The position numbers were made by a program, and so were the translations under genes. Source: Lactarius indigo (lineage: Eukaryota; Basidiomycota; Agaricomycetes; Russulales; Russulaceae). From it: a DNA stretch of 53,627 nucleotides. The notes beneath the pieces are model-generated. The model had not been told where the DNA came from and did no database searches. It saw only the letters and a program-made list of their open reading frames with translations. The stretch covers positions 1 through 53,627 of the forward strand of contig JAFKAC010000233.1 in assembly GCA_025766275.1 (NCBI GenBank), read 5' to 3'. This document shows positions 44,100-53,627 of this stretch, one piece after another; position 1 is the stretch's first letter, and each line of letters opens with the position of its first letter.

Positions 44100-45082
44100 G
44101 ACTTCGGGTTTCTCCGTCCGTTTGATCAATGTTTCGCGTTTTACTTACTTATAGCCGAACATCGCACACTCCTTTTATTAAATGATGATTTGTTGCCACC
44201 AGTTGCATCTCTAATCAGCAATCTTCCTAAGGTCTGGTCGGCTTTGAACCAAATATGCTATTTTATCTTTGTTCACCCTAGAAAACAAAGTTTAATAGCT
44301 AATGAAGTAACAAACCCCATCCCTCAGATCTTAGACCCCACCAGGCTGTACCCCGAGGCACAGATCTTATTTTCTAGTAGGCATACTCCAGTACTGCCAC
44401 TAACTTGAAACCCTGTTTCGAATCAGTCACCGGCCCGGGATATGGTAGGAACAAACTCCTATCCTCTCATATTATGGGAGGATAGTAAGAAGAACCCCTT
44501 TCGCTTCCTGGCTTTCTCGCAGGGAACGCGTGTACTTTCCAGGCCCGAAACCGGTCCAGACGCGTACGTACCATCCGAACCCGACTGAGGATGACACGCA
44601 ACCTATCACAAAACTCTGGGCGTTTGACGCCAGGTGTCAACTACTCCGCATTATTACTGACAAATAGGCACAACCGATTAGGAAGCATGATGGACACGAG
44701 CTTGATTGCCCGCAAACTTATTACTTAGTACACGCTTCTCAAATGTATCGTTCATGATACGCACCCCGGGATAAAAAAGGTTCAAAAAACAAAGGTAGGA
44801 AGGTGGTGCTCCTATCTGGGCTGGGACCCTAGTGGCCATGCGACGCCAGCGTCCTCTCTCCACTGGTGGTCTTGCGTTGATTTGTCCTTCATCATCTTGG
44901 CCGTCTGTCGTATTTCCTGCTCACTATCGCGTGTTACAGTAGGAAAGGCCTCTGAGCTCGATTCAATGCGAATTTGTCCGTGCGCCCGTGAAGAACAATG
45001 TGTATGCATGTCCTGTCCTGAGGACCTTCGACTGAGATCGCATCTAAATTAGTGCTTTCTCCTCTCTAAGAGGCGGGGGACT
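44100..45082. other. Intergenic region, one small hairpin
   Basis: There is no gene. A perfect short inverted repeat, CTATCCTC ... GAGGATAG, lies at about 44460-44488 around an AT-rich loop. A few short minus-strand frames between 44678 and 45009 lack domain character. Confidence 0.45.
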
Positions 45083-45205
45083 TTTCGTAGCTGCATTGTG
45101 GTACGCGTCATGGCACAACAACGATATGACCTCGCAAGCTCTCCTGCGACTGTTGTCACTGCTTACCATGTGTCCGCACGTCAATGCTACGTTGTCTACT
45201 AGGGG
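45083..45205 (+). pseudogene. Relic of a third chitinase (exon 1 fragment)
   Basis: From 45087 one frame reads VAALWYASWHNNDMTSQ, matching VAATWYASWHSSEFTLQ of chitinase copy 2 exon 1 (and VAASWYAGWHSSDFSLQ of copy 1). After that the match fades, although PHVNA around 45174-45188 may echo the PDVNV start of exon 2. Signal peptide, catalytic strand and the rest are gone. It lies about 1 kb downstream of copy 2 in the same orientation, as expected for a third tandem copy that decayed. Confidence 0.6.
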
Positions 45206-45885
45206 CCCGCATTGCTTTTCCTCACATGTTGCTACCTAGGGCATTCTGTCATCTCAATATGGGACACCCGTGTAGGCTCGCCAAACATCTTGTTTGACAT
45301 CATCAACGCATCAGCGCAACTCTGGGTGATACTTGCCCGGAATCGTTCGATAAATCGCTCACTAGTTTTGGTGTTTATCTTCCCTTCGCGATTGGTGCCA
45401 GCGATGGAAAGCGACTTAGCAATGACAGAGCGAAGTACGTTGGGGGATATATCGCTCGTGGCCTTCAACTGCGATAGGTCCTCTCTATTTGATTCCAGAA
45501 ACGGCATTCCATACATGTTACTGTACTCAAAGGAAAGACGAGAGGTGTGGCTTTGTTGGGTAGTGAGCGCTGGGAATAGTGGCCGGATAAAAATGGTTAC
45601 CTTGCAGTGACGGACGTCGCCGCAAGTAGCTGACGCGGACTTGGGATTGGCAAATCGGCCTATGTATGACTACATTGTAAGCCATGAACGTAGCTAGCCG
45701 ACAAAAAAAAAATGGGGCCTATAGTAGTCACTGCTCTGGCCATCACATAGATAACATCAGACACGATACACAGGCCAAAGTGATCATGAGGTAATAACGA
45801 CAGTAAATTAAGAAGAACAAAATTAACTAGTCAGGGATGAGGTTATCCGACTTGGACCACTGGCAATATTCGGTTTGAAGAATAG
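45206..45885. other. Region with overlapping open frames on both strands, no gene assigned
   Basis: A 132-codon plus-strand frame (45212-45610) and a 94-codon minus-strand frame (45232-45516) overlap. The minus one has a balanced composition (starts MYGMPFLESNREDLSQLKA) but I recognise no family on either strand. An A9 tract lies near 45703. Confidence 0.35.
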
Positions 45886-46797
45886 TCACCCTCTACGTCT
45901 CTTGTGGTCTTTACTCGCCTCGAGCGCCTGATTTTTGCGATCGTCGACGCGCTGTAAAAACTCGACCCTTTCCAGATACCCGCCACCACGTCTATTTGCC
46001 TCAAGTTCAGCAGCCAGCTCTGGTTCACCAGGCACGTTGACGTGTGCGTTCCAGTCCAGCGTAGACTTTTCCAGCGTCGTGAGTTTTTTCCCCTTCCGTG
46101 AGTCTGCAGATGGGAGCTCGGCCAGCTGCACCTTCGGCTTGCGGCGGCCAGGTCTTCGGTTCAGCTGGGTTGTAGTAGCGGACGACGACGCTGTGGGCAA
46201 CCCAGCCACAGGTGGGATGGACGCGCTCGAGCTATCATTATTGAACGTAGTCGCCTCTCTTACGGTCTCTGGGGGCTCCCAAAGTGGCCAATTCGTGGCA
46301 TCTTTCGAGTCCTCAGGAACCTCCACTATCTCACTGTCAATGCGGCTCACAGAAATAAATCAGGAGAGTGGACGGGGCACAGGAACGCTCACACCACGTC
46401 CTCTCCCGCGAATCGATATCGCTTTTCGATTTTCACCACCCGCTTGGGTCCACTCTCCGCTGCTGTAGGCGTAGGCGCGCTGACTGATGCTTGGAACTTA
46501 GCCCATAGTGCCTGTCGTTCACTACGCTCGTCAGCAAAACATTTCATAGATAAAACTATGCCACACCTCTGGGCTTTGGCCAGTTCTTCTTGTGTTTGCG
46601 GCGGGCTTCCAAGTCCAACGCGGGGACGCTTCGCTTTACGCTCATCCGAATTGTCAGAATCTGAGTCTGAGCGCGTGGCTGAATACTATACCCTAGAACA
46701 ACATTCGGGAGACAACCATACCGTGACCTTCACCTTCCGGAACGTAGTCGAGGTCTTCAGAGTCAGACTCATGTTGAGCAGAGGTGGTAGCAGGCAT
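45886..46797 (-). CDS. SWC5: SWC5/CFDP1, SWR1 complex subunit (BCNT domain)
   Basis: This is the BCNT-family subunit of the SWR1 remodeller that exchanges H2A for H2A.Z. Four exons (minus) give 250 aa: 46734-46797, 46567-46678, 46393-46521 and 45886-46333. The N-terminus is acidic (SDSEDLDYVPE, and TRSDSDSDNSDE), as expected for a histone-binding segment. The C-terminal BCNT domain is clear: KLTTLEKSTLDWNAHVN, then ELEANRRGGGYLERVEFLQR and VDDRKNQALEAS. ALWAKFQASVSAP is the usual W-F motif upstream. The second intron is only 45 nt, and its acceptor was chosen to keep SERQALWAKF in frame. Nuclear location is expected. Confidence 0.9.
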
Positions 46798-46929
46798 GGC
46801 CGCAAGATGTTTACATAATATATGTTTATTGCACGGACAACCACAAAACCACAAGCCAAGGCCCGACACTAACCGGACACAACTTGAACCGAGTACAAGA
46901 AGTAGTACATTGTTACTCGTGTCATACCA

Positions 46930-49387
46930 TCAAGCAAGGTGCAACCTGAAGATGGAATACAGTAGCGTTGGTGCCTCGCATACAGGGCATCGAGATGTCT
47001 TGACAACTTCCGATGAAATGCACCTATCGCCCACAGTTAGATAAGTAAATATCGAATTAAGACAGGAACGCACTGATGGCAGAATATGTGTCCGCACATT
47101 GTTGCTGCTGGCTGGCGACAGGGATCGCGCCGACACATCCTACAATACACATGGGAAACAAACCTCTCGTCTGGCGGAAGAGTAGCCGCAGACTGCAGGC
47201 TTGTATTCAGCGCCTCACGCTCGACGGTGGTATCAGGATTAAGCGAAAAGGGACGCAATTCGGTCAGCCTGGGTTCTCTGGTCGCCTTGGACAAGTCTTC
47301 GATAAGCGACAGCTGACGTGGTGGTTCTTGAAGCCGTCACTCAAGTAGTGTACAGCACACTTGAGTATATTTACTTACCTGGCTTTGGCAAGTGGAACCG
47401 CTCGGAACCATTGGACTTGGTCGGAGAGTTAGCACGAGAGGTGCTCTTGGCAAGTGCTCTTGAGGGGAATTTATGAAAACCAACCGCCCAGCCAGAGATG
47501 ACCACTTACATTCGGAAGCGCTCACGCTGACCAGGGGATGGGGATACAACGTGGCTCGGCGGTGGTGATACTGTCTGGGCTGAAGCACGTGAAACTGTAC
47601 GAGGACTGTGTCCCGGACCGCCCTTGGGGAGATCAGAAGAAATAGATTGCCGAGATGAACTGCGGCCACGAGCACTTCCAGCTGGGCTTCCCTTTCTCGA
47701 AGAAGCTTCTCCAAGGTCAACTGGGTGCGTAAGGGTGATGTCAGAGCGTGGCACGGTGGTCGTGGTTTGTTCCCTTGAGATGGAGGTTATAGATGCTGCC
47801 CTCCCGAAGATACTCTGTGCCGATGATACAGGCGAGACAGTGTCGGATCTATAGGAGGCGCTGCTGAGTTGTCAACAAGATATAAAATAGAATGAGAATC
47901 GACATACGCAGCAACAATTGAGCGTGTCGAGGTGGAGGCCGGGGGTGACAAAGGTGTCGAACGCTGAGAAGATGGAGCGACGCCCGTATGAACGGACTCA
48001 GGATTGAGGATCGGCTCTGCACGTTCATCAGAAGCCGCGCGTTCAATGATTTTGTCCGAGACAGTGACGCTTCTTGAAATAAGGGACGGGGTGCGGGTGC
48101 TGATGCTTGACGGAGATAGCTGGGAAGTTACTGAAGGAGGCCCTTCTGGGATACTGATCTATAGTACAGTTAGACCCAGATATATACTATTAGGGTCAGA
48201 CAGACACCTACATCTGAAGCAGCAGCCGTGTTGTCGGTCGCTAGCGCCGAAAACTGTCTCTGTCCACTGGGTACAGGAGATGCAACCGATCGGGTTGGAG
48301 TCACAGCCCTAGTCGATGGCCCCTGGAAGGAGCACATAGATGGGCTTCTGCTCGAGCGAGTAATGATGCTTGCATCGGAAAAGGCGTCGTGCAGGCTCAT
48401 CTGCGAAGTCTTCAGAATCAGCTTTCCAGAATCTCTTATGAGAGGGTTGAATATCGCAATCACATGCTGTAACGCTGAGCTCAAGGGATATCAAAACCGG
48501 TTATGCAAACGATTATACCTTAACTAATGCCAGGTTGTCCTCAAAGGACAACTGGCACTCGGGACAACGGGGGTGTCTCGGCGACTCTTGGTAGTGGACA
48601 TCCAATAGGGCAGCCGAACCAAAAGGAATGCTACAGGTTTTGCATCTGAACTGGGGGTGTCTCGTATTGTTGTGCTGCGTCCCGCCGAGCAGGGTGCGAC
48701 ACCAGCTTCAGCCCACCGGAACTGTATGCGAGAAGATGTGGCGTCTGGCGCACCTCATCAAATGCTTCCTTGTTCTCGAACCCAATATCACAGATTGTAC
48801 AAGACGGGTGATTCGGAGATATCTTGTAGTGACGAGCTACGTCCTCTCCATAGACTTGTAGGCCATTACAGACATTGCAGGTTATTGGGCGATGAGTTGA
48901 GATCACGTGCTTCGTTTGGCATCAACAGACGTGAGTGGGCATGAGCATGAGGTAAGGACTCACGGCCTGGATCGCAGCATTATCCGCGAACCCGATATCA
49001 CAACGCGTGCATTTTGGATGCACGGGAGTATCGCGGTAGTGCTGCTCAAGTGCATTTACAGTGGAGTATACCCTGCTGCAGATGCGGCATGTACGGGGAC
49101 CCAGGGGCGCCAGGTTCTGCTGGGACGGGACAGCCTTGGGGACAGTAGCAAAGCCCGTTTTGTGAACCTTCTGCTTATGCTGCGGCACCATACTCAGTGC
49201 GAGGGACAATAAAAACTGAGGTAAAGGTACTGACAAGAATGAGGACCGATTCACTCCTGCACACACATCGACAAATTCCGCAGAAGTATAGGGCAGCCCA
49301 TGGGGAAGACTCTACATGACTGATGAGAACCTCAGCCGGAACATTCTTGTGGCCACAATGGCATTGGGGGTGGGGGCAGACGGGCAT
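46930..49387 (-). CDS. Multi-C2H2-like zinc finger protein with C-terminal RING finger
   Basis: Ten exons (minus) give 645 aa: 49235-49387, 48964-49179, 48754-48909, 48519-48674, 48212-48466, 47908-48158, 47510-47848, 47379-47443, 47074-47326 and 46930-47023. The N-terminal third holds an array of paired Cys2His2-like units, for example CGICRCVCRSESVLILHKQK and CRICSRVYSTVNALEQHYRD, alternating with short CTRCDIGF, CTICDIGF and CPECQLSF half-units. Exons 3 and 4 are each 156 nt and phase 0, as expected if fingers multiplied by exon duplication. About residues 230-530 are a Ser/Pro/Thr-rich linker. The last two exons form a C3HC4 RING from about residue 590: CRMCRRDPC, then CGHIFCHQC and CPVCEAP. 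It may be a zinc-finger E3 ubiquitin ligase. All junctions keep frame, yet no ortholog name comes to mind. Confidence 0.8.
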
Positions 49388-51822
49388 AGTACCGAGGTCG
49401 GTGTTGGGAGGAGCTGGAAGGTAGCTGAAATGTACTCTGGTGCCACAACCATAGTGTACCAACCTCGAGGCAACTAGGCGCCGGGCAGATGTGACGGGTT
49501 CAACGTTCCGGGCAAGCCGTTCAATGAAACAACGCTCTCCCCAGATGGTACTCACTCCTGTGTGACTTACCCTCTGTATACTGAGAGCCAGGGCAATCTC
49601 AGTCAGATGCTCAGCACGAGTGCGTACGCCGAAAGCGGCCTTAAGGATACTGCGTGTTAAGCATGCGGCACATAAACGTGTCTACCGTGCGCAACGAACC
49701 ACGGTAGCATTGGTGGGCCAGAAGCAGAACTAGGACCGATGGTTTCACTGATACGCGTCAACAGTCCAGCTATGGTGGATATCGTTATGATCGCCCGAGG
49801 ATGTGATATGGCTTCTGTGAATAGGAATGTTGGGATAGGACTCGACTGGGGCCTACTAGCTCGTCCATTGCGATCCGCAGTTTCCTAGTACGTACGATCT
49901 GCGCGGGTCGGTGGATGTGAAACCCCCCGAAGGAAGTTCGTTTCACTGAGTCCTACGGCACATTCGGGTGCAAGTACTTGCAGTGCAAGTTGGTGCTGGC
50001 AGCGGAAGCACTGGCAACGGAGCGATTCGGGTCCAATGTCACACGACTGCTACTACTGCCTCCGGCCAAGTTTAAGTTTGGCTCAGAAGGCGAGCCGCTG
50101 ACCCCCTCGTCTATGGGATTGCAGCAAATCATCTTGGTGGAGAAAATGTTGCCACGCAGATCGCCTTCCAGTGCCAATGTGCGAGAGAATACATTCTTCG
50201 AGCTGATGTCTAGCCTACTAGTATACCAGTTTGCGGCGGGAAGCCTAAGACCTAGTGCTTTCAGATTTTGGAGCACGGTTGGTTGTCGTGCGAGGTCCAA
50301 AGCCTTGTCACCAGAAAGGAGGTTTTCCTGGTACGGCTTGGGATGAACGCACGATCGAGGTGAAACGGTACAGCAGTATTTCTCGATCGTTTTTTTATGC
50401 AGGGCATTGGTACTGACATATTACCCGCATACATGCGGCGTCGTGCCATTCTCGGCTGCTCGTAACAAATATCTATCAGACAGACAACGAGGACGCGACG
50501 GTGACACAGAACCCATGCACTACATTACACGACTTGGAAGACGTAAGTACGCGTAAATACTGTACTGTCACCTGGCGCGCCAGACGTGGCTAGAAAATCC
50601 GGTATACGGGTCAATATATTGAATCTTAATTGAACCGCTCAATAATGGGAAGTTGTTCCACGCCCTGCTGTGACAAAGAAAGTTGGAGAGTTGGAGAATG
50701 AAATTACTCAAACAGGCACATGCATCCTCCACTTCTGGTTTATTGTAAAAGTTAGAGAATAAGGCACCACAAGAGTCGCTAGTCTTATGAAGAAACCCCA
50801 TTCGGGGGTAGGGTGAACCTAGAGGAGAGGAGCTAACCGTATTGCATGCTTACAGGCCCTGCAGTCAATGTGGCAGATATGATAGATTAGGGTTGCATCA
50901 CAGAGACCAGACGTCAGAACTCATTCGACTTTCCGCCTGACATGTGGAGAATACGTTTCCCAGTTTTCCCTTCTCAGGACAGGGGTCCTTGATCGTGGAA
51001 TTGTGCACAAGCGTCTTGTTTATGGACGATCATTTCTTTTCCATTTCGGGAGGGTCAGGGTCTAGGGAATGCCTGCTCTCTTGATACCTGTTGTTGGTGC
51101 TTCTAGTGACGGCGCCGTGCATAGCTTCGCGCCAGTTGACCCTGATATACAGGCGGACGCATGCGCCACATCTCTCGATAATGTGTAAGGTTTTACATCG
51201 CAGGGGTTGGAAGTACAAGCTGACGTGGTCCGAAAGCAGCTCTATCACTGATATGGTCATTGGTCGGGAGAGTCGGGGTGACGAGACGCTACGAAAACGA
51301 TATGCTTCTTACGCCTACGACAAGACCAACCGCTGCTTCAGAGCCAGGAATTGATTTCGGGTTCGAGCCTTTGTGCGTGATGGCGAGTCTGCCGATTGGA
51401 GTTGAAGACTCACTGTCCTACGATGCGGGAAAAAAGTAAATGAATGAATGAAGCCCCTGACGGCGGTAAAAATGTATGTAATGGCTGTGATGACTCGGAC
51501 AAAATACTGACGCAACGATAACCCCTTGTCAATATGGCCTACATTCCACAAGACAGCCCAACTTACCACGTATCCCATGTAAACAAAGAGCGAAGGGCTA
51601 GCATAAAAATAGCCAGTGTCTGGCGCCGCGGCGTCGTGGTATCTCTAGCGCTTGCGAACGGAGTGACACTTCGAATAGCGAACTCGACACGGTATTATCA
51701 GATATGGCATGGCGTAGTCGGTATTCTTTAACTGAAAGCAAGTATTGCGGTGAGTGGTGACCTGAGGGGATGGTGTGAAGGCGGGGATTCTGTGGGTGCC
51801 TGGGCGTCGTCTCCTACCCCAA
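49388..51822. other. Gene-poor region of about 2.4 kb, possible ankyrin-like relic
   Basis: No complete gene is found. On the minus strand around 50465-50430, LRAAENGTTPHVCG resembles an ankyrin repeat. Near 50320-50270, GDKALDLARQPTVLQNLKAL resembles a closing ankyrin helix, continuing open to 49953. The segments are in different frames and may be joined by an intron or be decayed. The remainder (50800-51820) shows nothing recognisable. Confidence 0.3.
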
Positions 51823-53627
51823 TCATGGCATCCATATCTTCAATGTCTGCGACGAAGCTCGAGTCATGGCGACATATCCATTATAGCATCACAGACCTGG
51901 TCAGAACTCGCCGAGGCGATGACGTTCATGAGTGACGGCCCAGAAGAGCCGCTTGCTTTCCCGTTCGTGTCCGAGCTTATCATCTGCCGGCCCCAGGCGA
52001 GGGACGAGACAAATCGTTCATGGGCTTCGATCTTGCGGATGCATCGTCCAGTCTTAAGTTCCCAAATGCGTATCGTGTGATCGTCCGCAGCGGAGAGGAG
52101 ATACTTGCCATTGGGGTGAAATACGAGGGCACGGACCCAATCGTCATGACCGACCTACATAGGGTAAGGGAGACAATATGAAGAATTGTGATGAACTCAC
52201 GAGGGTATGCAAACACTGGCCTCGCAGTGCGTCCCAGATTTTAATCGTTTTATCCCTTGAGGTTGTGGCAGCATACGAGATATTTGCATTGTCGGGCACG
52301 CCAGCTTGTGCTGCGGCCGGCTATTTCCAAATTAATCGAACAGCTCTTAGAAATAGGGGAAATATGAAACCTTTTGACCCAACAATTCGCGAATTGCCGG
52401 TATGCATGAGACTGGGACAAAGACAGCAGCTTCAACAACGTTGTCATGACCCCGTAGCTCTGATTTCGTAGTTCCCGAGTCGAGCTCGACGACGTGTGCG
52501 GTCTAGGGGTAATTCGGTGTGAAGCTCGCAAGGACAAGTAGGAGAAACCAAACATGATCCATAGAGCAAGTAATGAAAAATTTGCCATCAATGTTGGGGA
52601 TAGCACAGCGGATCCAGTCGCTGTGTGGGCGAATGACCTTGATACAGTGGCTGAAAGAAACGCATCACAAAGCATTCAACAAACAGTGACGTGGCCAACA
52701 TACGTTGTGGCGATCTCCCAGATCCGAACTGTCTGATCTCGACTTGAGCTGATGATCCTGTCATCTCCTGGCAAGAACTTGCTTGACGACACTGAATGTT
52801 CATGCCCCCGCAGAGTTGCAAAGTTTTGATAATCGTTCTCAACATTCCACAGCTTAATGAAGAGATCATATGCGCACGATACTGTCAGAAACCGTGAGCA
52901 TGTGGGTCTGTATGCGGAGTTGGCGAACGTACCGAGGTTCTTGCCTTTGGAATCATACTCACAGTCTGTGATACGCTTCGTGTGGCCCTTGAGAGTACGT
53001 TCCATCTCTCCTGTCTCCCAATCCCACACCTTCATCGTGCTATCATCGCTTGCTGATACTAAGACGGAATACACGGGATGGAAAGCGACAGCGTTGACGG
53101 CATCCCGATGACCGGTAAGTGTGTGCTTGGAGGAACCCGCTGTTGGGAGCCAATCAGGGTTGTTTCTCCTGCTAAAACCAGGTGGGAGAGCGGCCATGTT
53201 CGAATTGTCGTGCAATGCTTCCTGCAATCGAGCTTCTAAATCCAGAATCTTCGACGATACCTTTTAGTAGGCGAGGTCGATTGGTGAGAAGAGAGGTAGC
53301 TTGCCTTCTTCTGCATCCGGATAACGCTCGTCCACTTCTTGACGAGGAGACCATTGCTCTTCTGCCCAAGATCTGGCTGGAAGTCGGTCTGCAAAATGTT
53401 TAGAAGGTCCGTGCGTCCTATCCTAGACTTACCAGTTTTGCATCTTCCTTAAACTGATCGAAGGATTTGTGAAACCAGCGCTGTGAAGATAGTCGAGGAT
53501 TGCTTTGTGTCTGGTAAAAGTCGACCGAGATCTGTCAAAGTAGGTGGGCGATCGGTGGAACGGGACGCACAGGTCATCTGTTTGGCGTTCAGATAATAAA
53601 ATCGACCAATAGTGGAAAACAGGGATC
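51823..53627 (-). CDS. PAC1: PAC1/LIS1 nuclear distribution protein, 5' partial and frame-disrupted
   Basis: This LIS1-type dynein regulator is needed for nuclear migration and spindle positioning. Exons (minus): 53571-53627 (cut by the window end), 53433-53510, 53305-53388, 52933-53260, 52704-52881, 52554-52650, 52371-52502, 52201-52320, 51897-52154 and 51823-51846. The LisH part reads SERQTDDLHKAILDYLHSAG; then come FQPDLGQKSNGLLVKKW and a coiled coil (ILDLEARLQEALHDN). Seven WD40 blades follow, e.g. HTLTGHRDAVNAVAFHPVYS, MKVWDWETGEMERTLKGH, and the ending SSDQTLKIWMP. The exon at 53433-53510 is one base too short: frame is lost between GFT and SFDQFKEDAKL near 53465. The intron at 53261-53304 begins GC rather than GT. 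The last exon is only 24 nt. The start codon lies outside the window. Confidence 0.9.

Noticed and set aside
44460..44488. Short inverted repeat CTATCCTC/GAGGATAG as a terminator or mobile element.
   Set aside because: The arms are only eight bases, it is far from any gene end, and eukaryotic termination does not rely on such hairpins.
51340..51372. GGGTTCGAGCC resembling a tRNA B box/T-loop.
   Set aside because: The flanking bases do not form a five-pair T stem and no acceptor stem or A box is found at the right distance, on either strand.

Overview
The window is nuclear DNA of a filamentous basidiomycete, most probably an Agaricomycete. The clues are dense genes on both strands, many short introns (mostly 44-80 nt, GT-AG), a linked ferroxidase/iron-permease pair, an AIM2-type dienelactone hydrolase family and secreted family 18 chitinases. 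The style recalls Cantharellales such as Rhizoctonia, but that is an inference and no marker here proves it. All gene models were built by hand from reading-frame continuity, splice signals and remembered family motifs. No search was run.

Layout. 1-1.0 kb: SRP19, a signal recognition particle subunit, with one surplus base. 1.7-7.5 kb: three tandem dienelactone hydrolase paralogues, each with exactly the same eight exon lengths; copies 2 and 3 also share upstream DNA. 8.1-8.7 kb: an HSP20 heat-shock gene with heat-shock elements and a TATA box. 10.0-11.2 kb: an unrecognised four-exon gene. 11.7-12.7 kb: a secreted Ser/Thr/Pro-rich protein (minus). 13.1-15.1 kb: serine hydroxymethyltransferase with a possible mitochondrial leader ahead of a second in-frame Met. 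16.0-18.1 kb: a type B carboxylesterase (minus). 19.7-24.2 kb: FET3-type ferroxidase and FTR1-type iron permease, divergently transcribed, with iron-responsive GATA sites between them. 27.1-28.5 kb: histidinol-phosphate aminotransferase. 29.1-32.3 kb: two tandem NAD(P)-binding epimerase-like genes with a decayed SEH1 fragment between them. 34.7-37.6 kb: CIA1 and SEH1, head to head. 37.9-38.6 kb: FAP7/AK6 adenylate kinase. 39.2-44.1 kb: two tandem GH18 chitinases, a palindromic MITE-like element between them and a chitinase scrap beyond. 45.9-49.4 kb: SWC5 and a long multi-finger protein with a C-terminal RING. 51.8 kb to the end: PAC1/LIS1, 5' truncated by the window edge.

The functional links are modest. 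FET3 and FTR1 form one high-affinity iron-uptake complex and are probably co-repressed by a GATA factor when iron is plentiful. CIA1, a cytosolic Fe-S assembly factor, lies about 12.7 kb away, and I see no evidence that this is more than coincidence. The clearest theme is local tandem duplication followed by divergence: hydrolases, epimerases, chitinases and an SEH1 relic. Two housekeeping genes near the window ends (SRP19 and PAC1) each carry a one-base frame error, which looks more like assembly error than biology. I did not find a convincing new multi-gene system.
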